NCBI GenBank assembly: GCA_035568175.1
Contig: DATMON010000007.1
Location: 138,198 to 202,197 of the forward strand
Direction: 5' to 3'
Length of the DNA: 64,000 nucleotides
Source of the DNA: AV40 sp035568175
Lineage (GTDB): Bacteria > Verrucomicrobiota > Verrucomicrobiia > Chthoniobacterales > UBA10450
Within the stretch, counting starts at the first letter, position 1, and every line of letters starts with the position of its first letter. Below the pieces are notes generated by a model. The model was not told where the DNA came from and did not search any database. It worked only from the letters and a program-made list of their open reading frames with translations. Positions 17,809 through 27,400 of the stretch are shown piece after piece. The translations under genes were made by a program, and so were the position numbers.

Positions 17809-18452
17809 TCAGCCGGATTAACTACCAAACTCGGATGCCGCGCAAAAACTTGCGGGGCCCATCTCTTGGCGATCCAGCGCCAGATCAATTCCAGCGCCGC
17901 CAAAGCAAAAAATGTTTCGGCCGCCGCCAGGAACACCGTGCCGATGACGTCGCTCGGCCAGTGCGCGCCCAAATAGATTCGCGAATAGCCGACCAGCGCG
18001 GCGAAAACCCAGTAGAGCCAGCCGCGACGGTAAAACAGAGTCAAACAGATTGCCGCGATCGTGTTGTTAGTCATGTGGCCCGACGGAAAAGAAGCATCGC
18101 TTCGCTTTCGATCGGACTCGTCGGAACGGCGCACAACCGGTTTTTTGAAGATCGACATAAACTCGGGCCGTCCTTTCTCCAGTCGCACCATCCGGACCGA
18201 TGCTACCTGCTTAGGACGTTGGCGATTGATCGTCGACTTCAATGTGTTCGTGATCGGCTCCGCGATCGCGATCGCGATCAATAAACAACAAATGCAGGCC
18301 CGTGCCCTGAATCCGCCAAAGACGAGTGCAGCGAAGACAATTATTATAAGTAACGGCTTCCAGACGTCGGCGTCGCTCACCGCGGCCATGAACAAATCTA
18401 GCGCCGGGCTCGTCCATCGCTCGTTGATAAGATGAAACAAACTTTGATCCAT
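17805..18452 (-). CDS. PAP2-superfamily membrane phosphatase
   Basis: A 215-residue protein with five or six hydrophobic segments and the three phosphatase motifs: KSTINRQRP, PSGH (in ASFPSGHMTNN) and SRIYLGAHWPSD. This family dephosphorylates lipid phosphates such as undecaprenyl pyrophosphate or lipid A. It is the first gene of the three-gene minus-strand unit, its stop overlapping the next start by four bases, which fits a role in recycling polyprenyl phosphate for the neighbouring sugar transferases. The N-terminus MDQSLFHLINERWTSPALD is typical of BcrC/YbjG-like proteins. Confidence 0.9.
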   Translation of the reverse strand: MDQSLFHLINERWTSPALDLFMAAVSDADVWKPLLIIIVFAALVFGGFRARACICCLLIAIAIAEPITNTLKSTINRQRPKQVASVRMVRLEKGRPEFMSIFKKPVVRRSDESDRKRSDASFPSGHMTNNTIAAICLTLFYRRGWLYWVFAALVGYSRIYLGAHWPSDVIGTVFLAAAETFFALAALELIWRWIAKRWAPQVFARHPSLVVNPAE

Positions 18453-18499
18453 GAAGCGGCGGTTTTAAGCTGTAGCCTTTACCCGTCTAACAAACAAAT

Positions 18500-18615
18500 G
18501 CGTCAAATGTCGAAGCACGAATGACGAATGACGAAACAAGCCCGAATGCTCAAATGACGAAAATCCGTCGGGCGAATTCTTGGTCGTTCGGATTTCGACA
18601 TTCGACATTCGTTAT
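18500..18615. repeat. Inverted repeat, GAATGACGAATGACGAA family, overlapping a gene start
   Basis: Left half has CACGAATGACGAATGACGAA; the right half in reverse complement has AACGAATGTCGAATGTCGAA. It is a diverged relative of 13090-13175. Both possible ATG starts of the following gene (18521 and 18554) lie inside the element, so its N-terminal codons are repeat-derived. Confidence 0.7.
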
Positions 18616-19261
18616 TTGCTTTGCCGGGGTTCTGTCGACATCAGCCGCCCCGCCTCCTTCCGCGAGGGAAATCCTGGATTCGGTCCGCATGCTCGAGTCG
18701 CGCCAGCAGATCGATCTCGATGGCCAGCTGCGCGAGGACGAAAAGGTAATTCCATTTCACCTCACTCAAACCGGGCCGCTTATTCGCTACTCATTCGTCG
18801 ATCCAGACGAAGTCTTGCAATTGCGCCTCGGCGAAAACGGATCGCGCCTCGATCTTGTGACCGATGCCGGTGCGGAAACATTTGCGCCTGAGAAATTGAG
18901 CGAAAAGATCCGCGGCACGGTCGTGACCTATGAAGACCTGGCTCTGAAATTTCTCTATTGGCCGAATGCTCGTGTGCTTGGCGATGAAACGGTGCGCACG
19001 CGCAGCTGCTGGAAACTGCAAGTAGTCGCACCTGCTCGAGATTCGCAGTACTGGAACGTCCTTCTTTGGGTCGATAAAGCGAGCGGTGCGCTCATGCGAA
19101 TGGAAGGCTACGATTGGAATGGAAAACTCGCGAAGCGCTTCGAAGTCATTTCCGCACAAAAGATCGACAATCGCTGGTTCTTAAAGCAAATGCGCGTGGA
19201 AGAATTGCAGCCCGGGAAGAACAAGGTTCAGGCCCGGACCTACCTCGAGATTAAACGGTAG
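18554..19261 (+). CDS. Secreted LolA-like (outer-membrane lipoprotein-sorting family) protein
   Basis: About 235 residues. The start is uncertain because the N-terminus is encoded by a palindromic repeat; from ATG 18554 it reads a basic n-region (TKIRR), a hydrophobic stretch FVICFAGVLSTSAA and a plausible signal cleavage. The mature part (REILDSVRMLESRQQIDLDGQL, then alternating strands with FEVISAQKIDNRWFLKQMRVEELQPG at the end) has the half-barrel pattern seen in LolA/LolB/RseB-like proteins, which bind acyl chains in the periplasm. Assignment to the family is by pattern only. The stop codon directly abuts the stop of the convergent tpiA gene. Confidence 0.65.
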   Translation: MTKIRRANSWSFGFRHSTFVICFAGVLSTSAAPPPSAREILDSVRMLESRQQIDLDGQLREDEKVIPFHLTQTGPLIRYSFVDPDEVLQLRLGENGSRLDLVTDAGAETFAPEKLSEKIRGTVVTYEDLALKFLYWPNARVLGDETVRTRSCWKLQVVAPARDSQYWNVLLWVDKASGALMRMEGYDWNGKLAKRFEVISAQKIDNRWFLKQMRVEELQPGKNKVQARTYLEIKR

Positions 19262-20026
19262 TTATTGTTCGCGCGCGGCTTTGACGATTTGGGCAAAGCT
19301 GCGCGGATCGAGGCTCGCCCCGCCGACGAGCGCGCCGTCAATGTCCGGTTGAGCCATCAAATCGCGGGCATTCTCCGGTTTCACACTTCCGCCGTACTGA
19401 ATCCGAATACGGTCCGCCGTCGCTTCGTCAGACATGTCGCGAAGGGTGTGACGAATGAACGCGTGTGCTTCCTGCGCCTGTTCGGGTGTGGCGTTCCGGC
19501 CGGTGCCGATCGCCCAAACCGGCTCATAAGCGAGCACTGTTTCCTGAAGTTCTTTTTCGTTGAGGTCTTTCAAACTCCCACGGAGTTGGATCGATAATAT
19601 CTTTTCGACATTGCCCTTGTCGCGTTGCTCCAGAGTTTCGCCAACGCAAACGATCGGCCGCAACGTGGCGTCGTGCGCGGCGCGCACTTTACGATTCACG
19701 ATTTCGTCGGTCTCGCCAAATAAGGTGCGCCGTTCGCTGTGACCCAGGACCACGTAACGGACGAGTAAATCGCGCAGCAGCGCCGCGCTGATCTCGCCGG
19801 TAAACGGACCGTTCGGTCCCCAATGCATGTTTTGTGCACCCACTTTAATGCTCTGCGAAGCGCCGAGTGCTTCCATCACCTTCGCGATCGCCGTAAATGG
19901 CGGCAGGATCACAACTTCGACATCGGTGATGTCCCCGAGGTCGAGCAACAACGATTGAACGAAGCGCGCCGACTCCGCCTGCGTCATGTTCATCTTCCAA
20001 TTCGCCGCGACGATTTTCTTTCTCAT
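19262..20026 (-). CDS. tpiA: Triosephosphate isomerase
   Basis: A 254-residue TIM barrel interconverting dihydroxyacetone phosphate and glyceraldehyde 3-phosphate. Visible are NWKMN (substrate-binding Lys11), VLGHSERR (catalytic His) and AYEPVWAIGTG (catalytic Glu), then the phosphate loop YGGSVKPENA and LVGGASL. Last gene of a gapA-pgk-tpiA glycolytic operon on the minus strand. A 70-base imperfect hairpin separates it from pgk. Confidence 0.97.
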   Translation of the reverse strand: MRKKIVAANWKMNMTQAESARFVQSLLLDLGDITDVEVVILPPFTAIAKVMEALGASQSIKVGAQNMHWGPNGPFTGEISAALLRDLLVRYVVLGHSERRTLFGETDEIVNRKVRAAHDATLRPIVCVGETLEQRDKGNVEKILSIQLRGSLKDLNEKELQETVLAYEPVWAIGTGRNATPEQAQEAHAFIRHTLRDMSDEATADRIRIQYGGSVKPENARDLMAQPDIDGALVGGASLDPRSFAQIVKAAREQ

Positions 20027-20036
20027 AAACTCTTCT

Positions 20037-20107
20037 GACAGAATGAACAGAATCTACAAAATGGGTTTCAACCAAGAATCCATTCTGATCATTTTGTTGA
20101 TTCTGTC
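20037..20107. repeat. Imperfect inverted repeat between pgk and tpiA
   Basis: The right arm CATTTTGTTGATTCTGTC pairs with GACAGAAT...AGAATCTACAAAATG on the left. Inside the operon, it would form a long RNA hairpin between the pgk stop and tpiA start, a candidate processing or differential-stability element. Confidence 0.6.
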
Positions 20108-21318
20108 TAAGCTTTGTCCGTTAACGCGGCGACTCCTGGGAGTTCTTTGCCTTCCAGCAATTCCAACGACGCTCCGCCGCCAGTCGAAATGAAAGTCATT
20201 TTGCCGGCCAGCCCGGCTTGTTTCACGGCCGTGACCGAGTCGCCACCGCCGATGATTGTTGTCGCGTTTGATTTCGCCAACGCTTCTGCAATTGCGATTG
20301 TGCCCTCGGCAAAATCTGGAATTTCAAAAATCCCGACCGGCCCATTCCACAAAATGGTCTTTGCCTTGGCGATCTCCTCCTGAAACAAGGCAATCGTCGC
20401 GTTCCCAATATCGACCGCCTGCCAGCCGGCAGTAATTCCGTGCTCGCGCGACAAGCGGCTTGTGTTCCGAGCCGGCGCGCCCGGCTTGATTTCCTGCGCT
20501 TCGATAACATCGATCGGCAGAAGAAATTTAACCGCACGTTCCTTTGCCAGATCGAGAAGTTCGATTGCGAGGTCCGTTTTGTCCGCTTCGACGCGACTCG
20601 CGCCAATCGGAATCCCCTCAGCTTTGAAAAACGTATTCGCCATCGCGCCCCCGATCAGGATCGTGTCGGCCTTTTTCATCAGCGCTTTGAGGACGCCGAT
20701 CTTATCGGATACCTTCGCGCCGCCCATGATTACGACGAACGGCTTGACCGGACTATCCAGCTCTTCGTGCAAATACTTCAGCTCCTTCTCCATCAAAAAA
20801 CCCATCGCGCATTTCTCGATAAACTTCGTCACGCCGACAGTTGACGCATGCGCGCGATGCGCCGCTCCGAACGCGTCGTTGACGTAGACCTCGCCGAATT
20901 TCGCCAGCGCTTGCGCGAATTTGGGGTCGTTCGCTTCCTCCTCAGGCTGAAAGCGCAGATTTTGCAGAAGCGCAACGTCGCCCTCCTGCATTGCGGCGAT
21001 AATTTTTTCCGGCACTTCACCGATCGTGTCGTGACTGAAGATGACAGGCTGATTGATCAGCGTGTGCAAATGATCGCCCACTGATCGGAGTGTGTATTTC
21101 GGAACGCGTTTTCCCTTCGGCCGGCCGAAGTGCGACATCAAAATCGTCTTGGCCTTTTGCTCGCGCAGATAATTGATCGTCGGCAATGCTTCCCGGATCC
21201 GGGTGTCGTCGGTGATTTCAATTTCGTCACCGTTCTCTTTGATCGGCACATTGAAATCGACGCGAGTCAAAACACGCTTCCCCCGAACATCGACATCTCG
21301 GACCGAAAGTTTGGCCAT
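20107..21318 (-). CDS. pgk: Phosphoglycerate kinase
   Basis: A 403-residue two-lobed kinase making ATP from 1,3-bisphosphoglycerate. Motifs: TRVDFNVPI near the N-terminus, SHFGRPKG, VIMGGAKVSDKIGVL, the hinge WNGPVGIFEIPDFAEGT, and GGGDSVTAV at the nucleotide site. The open frame extends upstream to 21444, but those residues lie within the gapA coding region; the ATG at 21318 gives the standard N-terminus (AKLSVRDVDVRGKRVL) and overlaps the gapA stop by one base (TAATG), indicating coupled translation. Confidence 0.97.
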   Translation of the reverse strand: MAKLSVRDVDVRGKRVLTRVDFNVPIKENGDEIEITDDTRIREALPTINYLREQKAKTILMSHFGRPKGKRVPKYTLRSVGDHLHTLINQPVIFSHDTIGEVPEKIIAAMQEGDVALLQNLRFQPEEEANDPKFAQALAKFGEVYVNDAFGAAHRAHASTVGVTKFIEKCAMGFLMEKELKYLHEELDSPVKPFVVIMGGAKVSDKIGVLKALMKKADTILIGGAMANTFFKAEGIPIGASRVEADKTDLAIELLDLAKERAVKFLLPIDVIEAQEIKPGAPARNTSRLSREHGITAGWQAVDIGNATIALFQEEIAKAKTILWNGPVGIFEIPDFAEGTIAIAEALAKSNATTIIGGGDSVTAVKQAGLAGKMTFISTGGGASLELLEGKELPGVAALTDKA

Positions 21319-22319
21319 TATTTCCCGAGCATCTCGATCATTTCGACGCAGCGATTGCTGTAGCCCCACTCGTTGTCGTACCAGCCGACCACTTTCACGA
21401 AGCGGTTGCCGAGCATGATGGTCAGTTTGCTGTCGAAGATGCACGAGTGCGGATTGCCGATGATGTCATGGGACACAAGCGGTTCGTCGCTGTATTCGAG
21501 CACGCCTTTGTAACTTTTGTCGGACGCGGCTTCTTTGAATGCGGCGTTGACAGCGTCAACCGTCGCATCCTTTTCCAGGACTGCGCTGAAATCGGTGATA
21601 GAACCGTCCGGCGTCGGAATTCGAAACGCGCCACCGTTCAGTTTTCCTTTCAAATCAGGAATCACTTCGCCGATCGCTTTGGCTGCGCCGGTGCTCGTAG
21701 GAATGATGCTGATCGCCGCCGCCCGTGCGCGCCGCAAGTCTTCATGAGGAAAATCGAGAATCCGCTGGTCGTTGGTGTAGCTGTGGATCGTGCTCATGAA
21801 TCCGTGCGCGATCCCGAACTTGTCGTTCAACACTTTCGCCAGAGGCGCGAGGCAATTGGTTGTGCAGCTCGCGTTGGAAACGATCGTGTGCTTGGCTGGG
21901 TCGTAAACGCTGTCGTTGATCCCGATGCAAAGCGTCGCGTCGGGATTTTTCGCCGGGGCGCTGATCAACACCCGCTTTGCTCCGGCCTTGGTAATATGCA
22001 GCTCGGCCTTATCTCGCGCGGTGAAAAAGCCGGTCGATTCCAAGACCACATCGACATCCAACTTTTTCCACGGGAGATTTCCAGGGTCGCGCTCTTTGAA
22101 GATCTTAATTTTATGAGCGCGAACGATGATGTTTTCCTCGTCGAAGCCAATTTCGCCGTCGAATTTGCCGTGGACCGAATCCCATTTGAGAAGATGCGCC
22201 AGGGTCTTGGTGTCGGTGAGATCGTTGATTGCGCGAACCCGCTCGACTTGTTTCTGCGTCATCGCGCGCAAGACATTGCGACCGATGCGTCCGAAGCCGT
22301 TGATTCCGTAATTAGCCAT
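21318..22319 (-). CDS. gapA: Glyceraldehyde-3-phosphate dehydrogenase
   Basis: A 333-residue type I GAPDH. GINGFGRIGR binds NAD; the active-site cysteine is in SNASCTTNCLAP, with SYTNDQRILD and the substrate site STGAAKAIG following, and WYDNEWGYSNR near the C-terminus. First gene of gapA-pgk-tpiA. There is no purine-rich Shine-Dalgarno before the ATG; the leader is AU-rich, as for several other highly expressed genes here. Confidence 0.97.
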   Translation of the reverse strand: MANYGINGFGRIGRNVLRAMTQKQVERVRAINDLTDTKTLAHLLKWDSVHGKFDGEIGFDEENIIVRAHKIKIFKERDPGNLPWKKLDVDVVLESTGFFTARDKAELHITKAGAKRVLISAPAKNPDATLCIGINDSVYDPAKHTIVSNASCTTNCLAPLAKVLNDKFGIAHGFMSTIHSYTNDQRILDFPHEDLRRARAAAISIIPTSTGAAKAIGEVIPDLKGKLNGGAFRIPTPDGSITDFSAVLEKDATVDAVNAAFKEAASDKSYKGVLEYSDEPLVSHDIIGNPHSCIFDSKLTIMLGNRFVKVVGWYDNEWGYSNRCVEMIEMLGK

Positions 22320-22358
22320 AAATAAAAGTTAAGGGTTGAAGGGTTACACGGTTACGCG

Positions 22359-22450
22359 GAAAACGCCGAACGTCCAACTCCCAACGCTGAATGTCGAATT
22401 GGGACTCTGAGTTTGAGATTGGACGTTAGGCGTTGAGCGTTGGACGTTTT
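22359..22450. repeat. Inverted intergenic repeat, CCGAACGTCCAAC family
   Basis: Left arm AAAACGCCGAACGTCCAAC; the right arm read in reverse complement gives AAAACGTCCAACGCTCAACG. It shares words with the element at 2274-2366. It fills the divergent gap between gapA and the tesA-like gene and so covers the promoter region of both. Confidence 0.75.
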
Positions 22451-22454
22451 CGGA

Positions 22455-23099
22455 ATGAGTCGCGCTCTCGCTTGGCTCTTGGTGATGTTATTGACCTTGT
22501 TCGCGCAATCGATGTCCGCCGGCCAAATGAAACGGATCCTCGTTCTCGGCGATAGCTTGTCGGCAGGATTCGGCATGAGCCCGAACCAGGCTTATCCGGC
22601 GTTGTTAAGCGAAAAATTGCGCGAGACCGGTTTGACCAATTTCGAAATCACGAACGCGAGTCAAAGCGGCGGAACGACTGAAGGCGGCTTGCAACGGCTT
22701 CCCGCGCATCTCAAACGCAAGATCGACATCTTCATCGTCGAGCTCGGCATCAACGACGCGTTTCGTGGCGTGTCGATCTCCGAAATTCGAAATAATCTCC
22801 AAGCGATCATCGACATGGTGAAAGCGCGGTATCCGAACGCGCGCGTCATCATTGCGGGAATGCAGCTGCCCAATTACGCCGACGATGCTTACGTTTCCGC
22901 ATTCGGACAGATCTATGCTGACTTGGCCGCGAAGAATAACGCCGCGCTGATTCTCTATTTGCTCGAGGGCGTTGCCGGCGATCCGCTATTGAATCAGCCG
23001 GACCACGTCCATCCGAATGCCGCCGGTCAAAAAATTCTCGCCGAAAACGTCTGGCGCGTGCTGCAATCTGTCGCGCGTGAAACCGCGCTTCGCCCATAA
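22455..23099 (+). CDS. Secreted SGNH esterase, TesA/arylesterase type
   Basis: About 214 residues with a signal peptide (MSRALAWLLVMLLTLFAQS) and all four SGNH blocks: VLGDSLSAGFGM (nucleophile Ser), the Gly of SQSGGTTEGGL, ELGINDAFRG (Asn), and the Asp-His pair DHVHPNAAGQ. Homologues are periplasmic multifunctional esterase/thioesterase/lysophospholipase I. The frame is open to a TTG at 22440 inside the palindromic repeat, but ATG 22455 gives the sensible signal peptide. It begins a run of four genes extending to 28351. Confidence 0.9.
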   Translation: MSRALAWLLVMLLTLFAQSMSAGQMKRILVLGDSLSAGFGMSPNQAYPALLSEKLRETGLTNFEITNASQSGGTTEGGLQRLPAHLKRKIDIFIVELGINDAFRGVSISEIRNNLQAIIDMVKARYPNARVIIAGMQLPNYADDAYVSAFGQIYADLAAKNNAALILYLLEGVAGDPLLNQPDHVHPNAAGQKILAENVWRVLQSVARETALRP

Positions 23100-24471
23100 C
23101 GCTGTTCGCTTGCGACAGATTCTGATCACGGTGGTGGTCTCGAGCGCAATCGCCACCTCTTCGTTCGGTTTTGATACTCGCTATTGGGTTTGGCAACGCG
23201 ATGAACCGCTCGACGAACGGGAACTGGCCGAGCTAGCCGTCCAACATGTCGATACGATTTATTGGCAAATCGGGGAATTGGAGAACGTGAGAGAGACTTG
23301 GCGTTGGAAAGCGCGATTCAATTTCCCCGCTTCCAATGCCAGCGGACTCCGTTTCGTGCCGGTGGTTCGTCTGGTTTCGCATGAAAAGGAGCCATTCTCA
23401 GACGCTTCGAATCCAACACTCGTCGCACAGTTGAAGGCGGCCAGCGGAAAACAGCATGAGCTGCAACTGGACTACGATGCGCCCGATCGGTTGGTGGGCG
23501 ACTACGCCGCAGTTCTAAAACGCATCCACGAATCAGTCCCAAAGCTGACCATTACCGCTTTGCCGCACTGGAGCCGGAGCGATTACCTCCAAATTCTGAC
23601 GGCGAGCGTCGATGAGCTGCTGCCGATGCTTTACGACTACGAAGCCGAACCCGTTCTGAAGGATCACGCGCCGCTGCCGTTAATCGCGCCGGAAAAAGTA
23701 TCGAAGCTGATCGGGGATTGGAGCAAATGTGCCGGTGCGTGGCGTGCCGGTTTTCCCACTTTCGCGCGGCTGAGCGTTTACGATGCGAATGAAAAATTGC
23801 GCGGACAAATCCGTAATTGGAACTGGGACGAGCTTTCCTTCAATCGGAACCTCATCACCGCGAGTGGCGGACAATGGGGCAGTTTCATTTTGCGCGCGGC
23901 AAGATCGACATCGATCGCGAACACACCGATCGGCCCAAATGAGGAAGTCATCGTCCGCGAAGTTGACCGCGCTGTTTTGCGAGATGCGATCGCGGCCGCG
24001 GCCCGCGCTGGGGCGCAGAGCGCGGTCATTTTTCGGTTGCCGGATTCAAGCGCTTCCAGCGGATGGTCGTTACATCAACTCGGACATTTGGAAGGACGCT
24101 CGCGGCTGATTCTCAAAAAATCCGATTCGGCCGAAGCATTTGAGTTATCGAATTTGGGTGACGGCGACCTCGAGCCGCGCTTTGCGGCAAATGCGGCCGA
24201 AGGTGGCGGCTACAATCTGGAAATTGAAAATCCCGCTCCGATTTTTCGCGAAGCCCAACCGGGCGACTTCGTAAGGGTGAGCGCCTACGCCGGCAACAAG
24301 CCCGCGGCCCTCCCGTTTGCCACACGTTTGCAGTTCAAATTCGCCCAACTACGAGCAGGCGAAAAACTGACGACCGGATTAATTCAGCTCGCGCCTGGCG
24401 CCGATTTTCGTCAGGCTCGTTACCGAATTCTAAACGGCGAAGGAGGTCCATCATGGAAATCTCTCGAATGA
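23077..24471 (+). CDS. Secreted DUF3142-like protein
   Basis: About 464 residues from a GTG that overlaps the end of the esterase gene by 23 bases. The N-terminus has a signal peptide (LRQILITVVVSSAIATSSFG). The first 250 residues, with TRYWVWQRDEP, VDTIYWQIGEL, QLDYDAPDRL and LTITALPHW, look like a TIM-barrel-type fold and recall DUF3142 proteins, which are of unknown function; WQRDEP and LDYDAP are the parts that prompted this. The second half is beta-rich. TTG at 23110 is an alternative start. It overlaps the next gene by 19 bases, implying co-translation. Confidence 0.6.
   Translation: MKPRFAHNAVRLRQILITVVVSSAIATSSFGFDTRYWVWQRDEPLDERELAELAVQHVDTIYWQIGELENVRETWRWKARFNFPASNASGLRFVPVVRLVSHEKEPFSDASNPTLVAQLKAASGKQHELQLDYDAPDRLVGDYAAVLKRIHESVPKLTITALPHWSRSDYLQILTASVDELLPMLYDYEAEPVLKDHAPLPLIAPEKVSKLIGDWSKCAGAWRAGFPTFARLSVYDANEKLRGQIRNWNWDELSFNRNLITASGGQWGSFILRAARSTSIANTPIGPNEEVIVREVDRAVLRDAIAAAARAGAQSAVIFRLPDSSASSGWSLHQLGHLEGRSRLILKKSDSAEAFELSNLGDGDLEPRFAANAAEGGGYNLEIENPAPIFREAQPGDFVRVSAYAGNKPAALPFATRLQFKFAQLRAGEKLTTGLIQLAPGADFRQARYRILNGEGGPSWKSLE
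24440..24446 (+). promoter_or_regulatory. Full-length Shine-Dalgarno for the 1189-residue repeat protein
   Basis: AAGGAGG lies seven bases before the ATG at 24453. It is the strongest ribosome binding site in the window, in contrast to the many genes here without one, and fixes the start inside the end of the preceding gene. Confidence 0.8.
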
Positions 24472-27400
24472 AACTGGCGATGATTGTCGGTATTTGTTTT
24501 CTCGTCGCAACTCCGTGCTACGCGACTGGCGGAGATTCTTACGAATATCCGGCCGCATTGTCGGACACGCTCGATATCTTGCCGGGCAAATCGCTCGGCG
24601 AAATTTTTTTGGAAACATCGACAATCCGCCGACCGGCCGAATCATGGGATTCGAGCAAAGCGCGTGAACTGGCGGATCGACTCGGGAAAGAACCGCTGCC
24701 GCAGTTGCTCAAAGCTGCGGACGATCTGATCGCACAAGCGCGGGCGTCGTACACCCCGGGAAGCGATTCTTGTAACATCGCTCACGACGTTCGTGATGCG
24801 GTTGCGGAATCGGGGGCAAATCCCGCCGCGGCGCGCGAATACATTCTGGAACGATTGGATCGACATCTTCTCGGAGACGATCTCGATAAACGGGCGGAAT
24901 CGGCCACCGGTCCGATCAAAGCCAACTGGCTTTATTTGTGCGGGGCGACACGATTCAGCAGCGGCGACCGAACGGATTGTCAGACGTGGTTCGACCGCGT
25001 GATCAAGGAATTTCCAAAAAGTCCGCGCGCGGAAATTGCCATGTTCATGAGCGCGCGCTGCGCATTTTCCGCCACTCGCAACATGTCGAATGACTCGAGC
25101 GAGGAATCGGCGAAGGACCCGGAACTGATCAAAGCGCGCAAAACGGCGGTCGCAAAATTCGAGGCTCTTCGCAAAAAATATCCGCGCGGTCGATTCGACG
25201 CCGACGCGCTCGGATGGTTGGGCGCCCTGGCGTTCGATTCGGGAGATTATCTCAAGGCGCTCGATTACTACATTGCTCAAGCGGAATCGCCCGGCCACCC
25301 GGAAACGCTGATGAGCGCCATCTACAATACGGAGAAAACGCTCGCCCATCTTGCTCCAAAACCCGGCGGCGATGCCGCCTTCGCGCTGATCGCACGGCAT
25401 CCGCAGATCGCGATGGCCTTCACTTATCTGGTCCTGTCCGCGCCGGAGGCGGACAACTACGATGGGAAATGGGACAATCCGGCGGAGGTCCGCAAATGGC
25501 GCCGCACTATTTTGCCGCGCATCGCTGCAGCGGTCGCGAAACAGCAGGACACTTATAAATCGAGCGATTGGCATCCGCGTTATCTCGCCATGCTGGTGCA
25601 GGCGGCCAGTGCCAGCGGAAATCACGCCCAGGCGTTGCAGCTGTCACAAATCTCGCAGGACCAATTAAAGCAAAGCGACGATTTGATGTTCGCGCGCGCG
25701 ATCGCCTTGCAGCGCGCGAACAAAACACGCGAGGCGATCGAGGTGTTGCAAACGTTCCTCACCACGTTTCCGAAATCGCGGATGGCGCCGGGCGTGAAAA
25801 TCAGACTCGCGCTCGCGCTTCAGGACAATCATCAAGCAGGCGAAGCCATCGCCGCGTTGCGCGATTTATTGGCTAAGGGTTCTCAAAAAGAAACGACGTC
25901 AACTAAGGACAAGAAACAAGACGCTGACGACGAGGAAGAGTCCAATTCGAAAGACGAAGAAAAAAGTGGCGATGAGAAAAACTCGGAAGGCGGCGCGACT
26001 GGATTCGGCCGGCTTTACAATGCTTCGCTCTCAGCGCGTTACATGCCGGATAGCAACGGTTATCCGGCCGGCGAAGTGGAATGGAACGCACGCGACAGCG
26101 CGGTTTATGACAACATTTCCGGCGCCGATGAAGACGAGATCAACCAATTCATCGACACGCTGCTGAATTTCGCGCCGTTATCGGAACTGCTTTCGACGCC
26201 GGACGACAAAAATCTGGACGACGATGGGAAAAAGAAAGTGCGCGCGATTCTGGCCGAACGTTATCTCGCAGCAGAAAATTTTGGCGAAGCGAAAAAGTAC
26301 GTTGTCGATCAAAAGCACCAGGATTTCATCAACCGCCTGGAGCAATTAACCAACGACAACAGCGGGACGCCGCCGGAAAAAGCGGAGCGAATGCTGAAAC
26401 TCGGAGATACCTGGGCCGAAGCACGCGGCTTGTTGTTGCGCGCTCCGCTCGATACCGATACCCACAGCGGCTCATTTTTCCCCGGCCTGCTGCGACGCAA
26501 TAACGGTCACACTTTGGGTCTGGCTAATGTGGAAGATCAGCTGGACGACCGCGATGAACTTCATCACGCCTCGCGCTGGTGGTTGCGAGCAGCCCGTCTC
26601 GTTCCCGGGACTCCACTTTCGGCAAAAGCGCGATTGAAGGTGTTGGAAGCGTTGCCTCAAGTGGCGCGCGTTTCTTTGTACAGCGAACAGCGCGCCCGTG
26701 AAATTAAACTCGAAGCCGTTTCGCGAGAGATTTACGACAAACTGCGCGCCGAATCGCCAAATTCACCGGAGGCGCAACGGCTTGCCGCCTATTGGAGCGT
26801 GCCGCCGGTTGCTAAACAGGATGCGGAAATCACATCAACCACGGAGTCGGACTGGACACCGTCCGCGGCTTGCCAGGATGATGCCGCACCTTTTGGTTAT
26901 CCGTTCTCGGACAACCATGCTTTCGACACCCTGACCCGTGGAAATGCGCCGACTGAAGAAGAAACTTATCGCGCCTGGAGCGAGATCGCGAAAAGAGTGA
27001 CGGCTTTGCGCGGCAACCCGAATCCCGGCGAGGTCAAGGATCTTGCCCAGTTGGTCCACAAGCTCATTTCAACAGATGAAGATGCGACCGCCGCTAATTG
27101 TCTGGACGATCTCGTGCAATTTCTCACCGAGCCCAACCCGCCGTCCGAGGCTGCCCGCGTCGCCTATGTCAATCTTCGCCTCGATCTTTTGCATCGCACG
27201 CATTGGCCGGAAACGCCTGTCGATCCCGGAATTTCCGGGACAGACAGCGACGATGCGGTGGAAGCAGAGATAGACGCTGCCGAAAAAAATCCGGAGCTGA
27301 GTTCATTTCACGATTATCTCGATTTCTGCCGCATTGGCCTGATCGCCGGCCGACGAATCGACGTGACATCAAATATTCCCAGCAGCAAAGAACCGGACGG

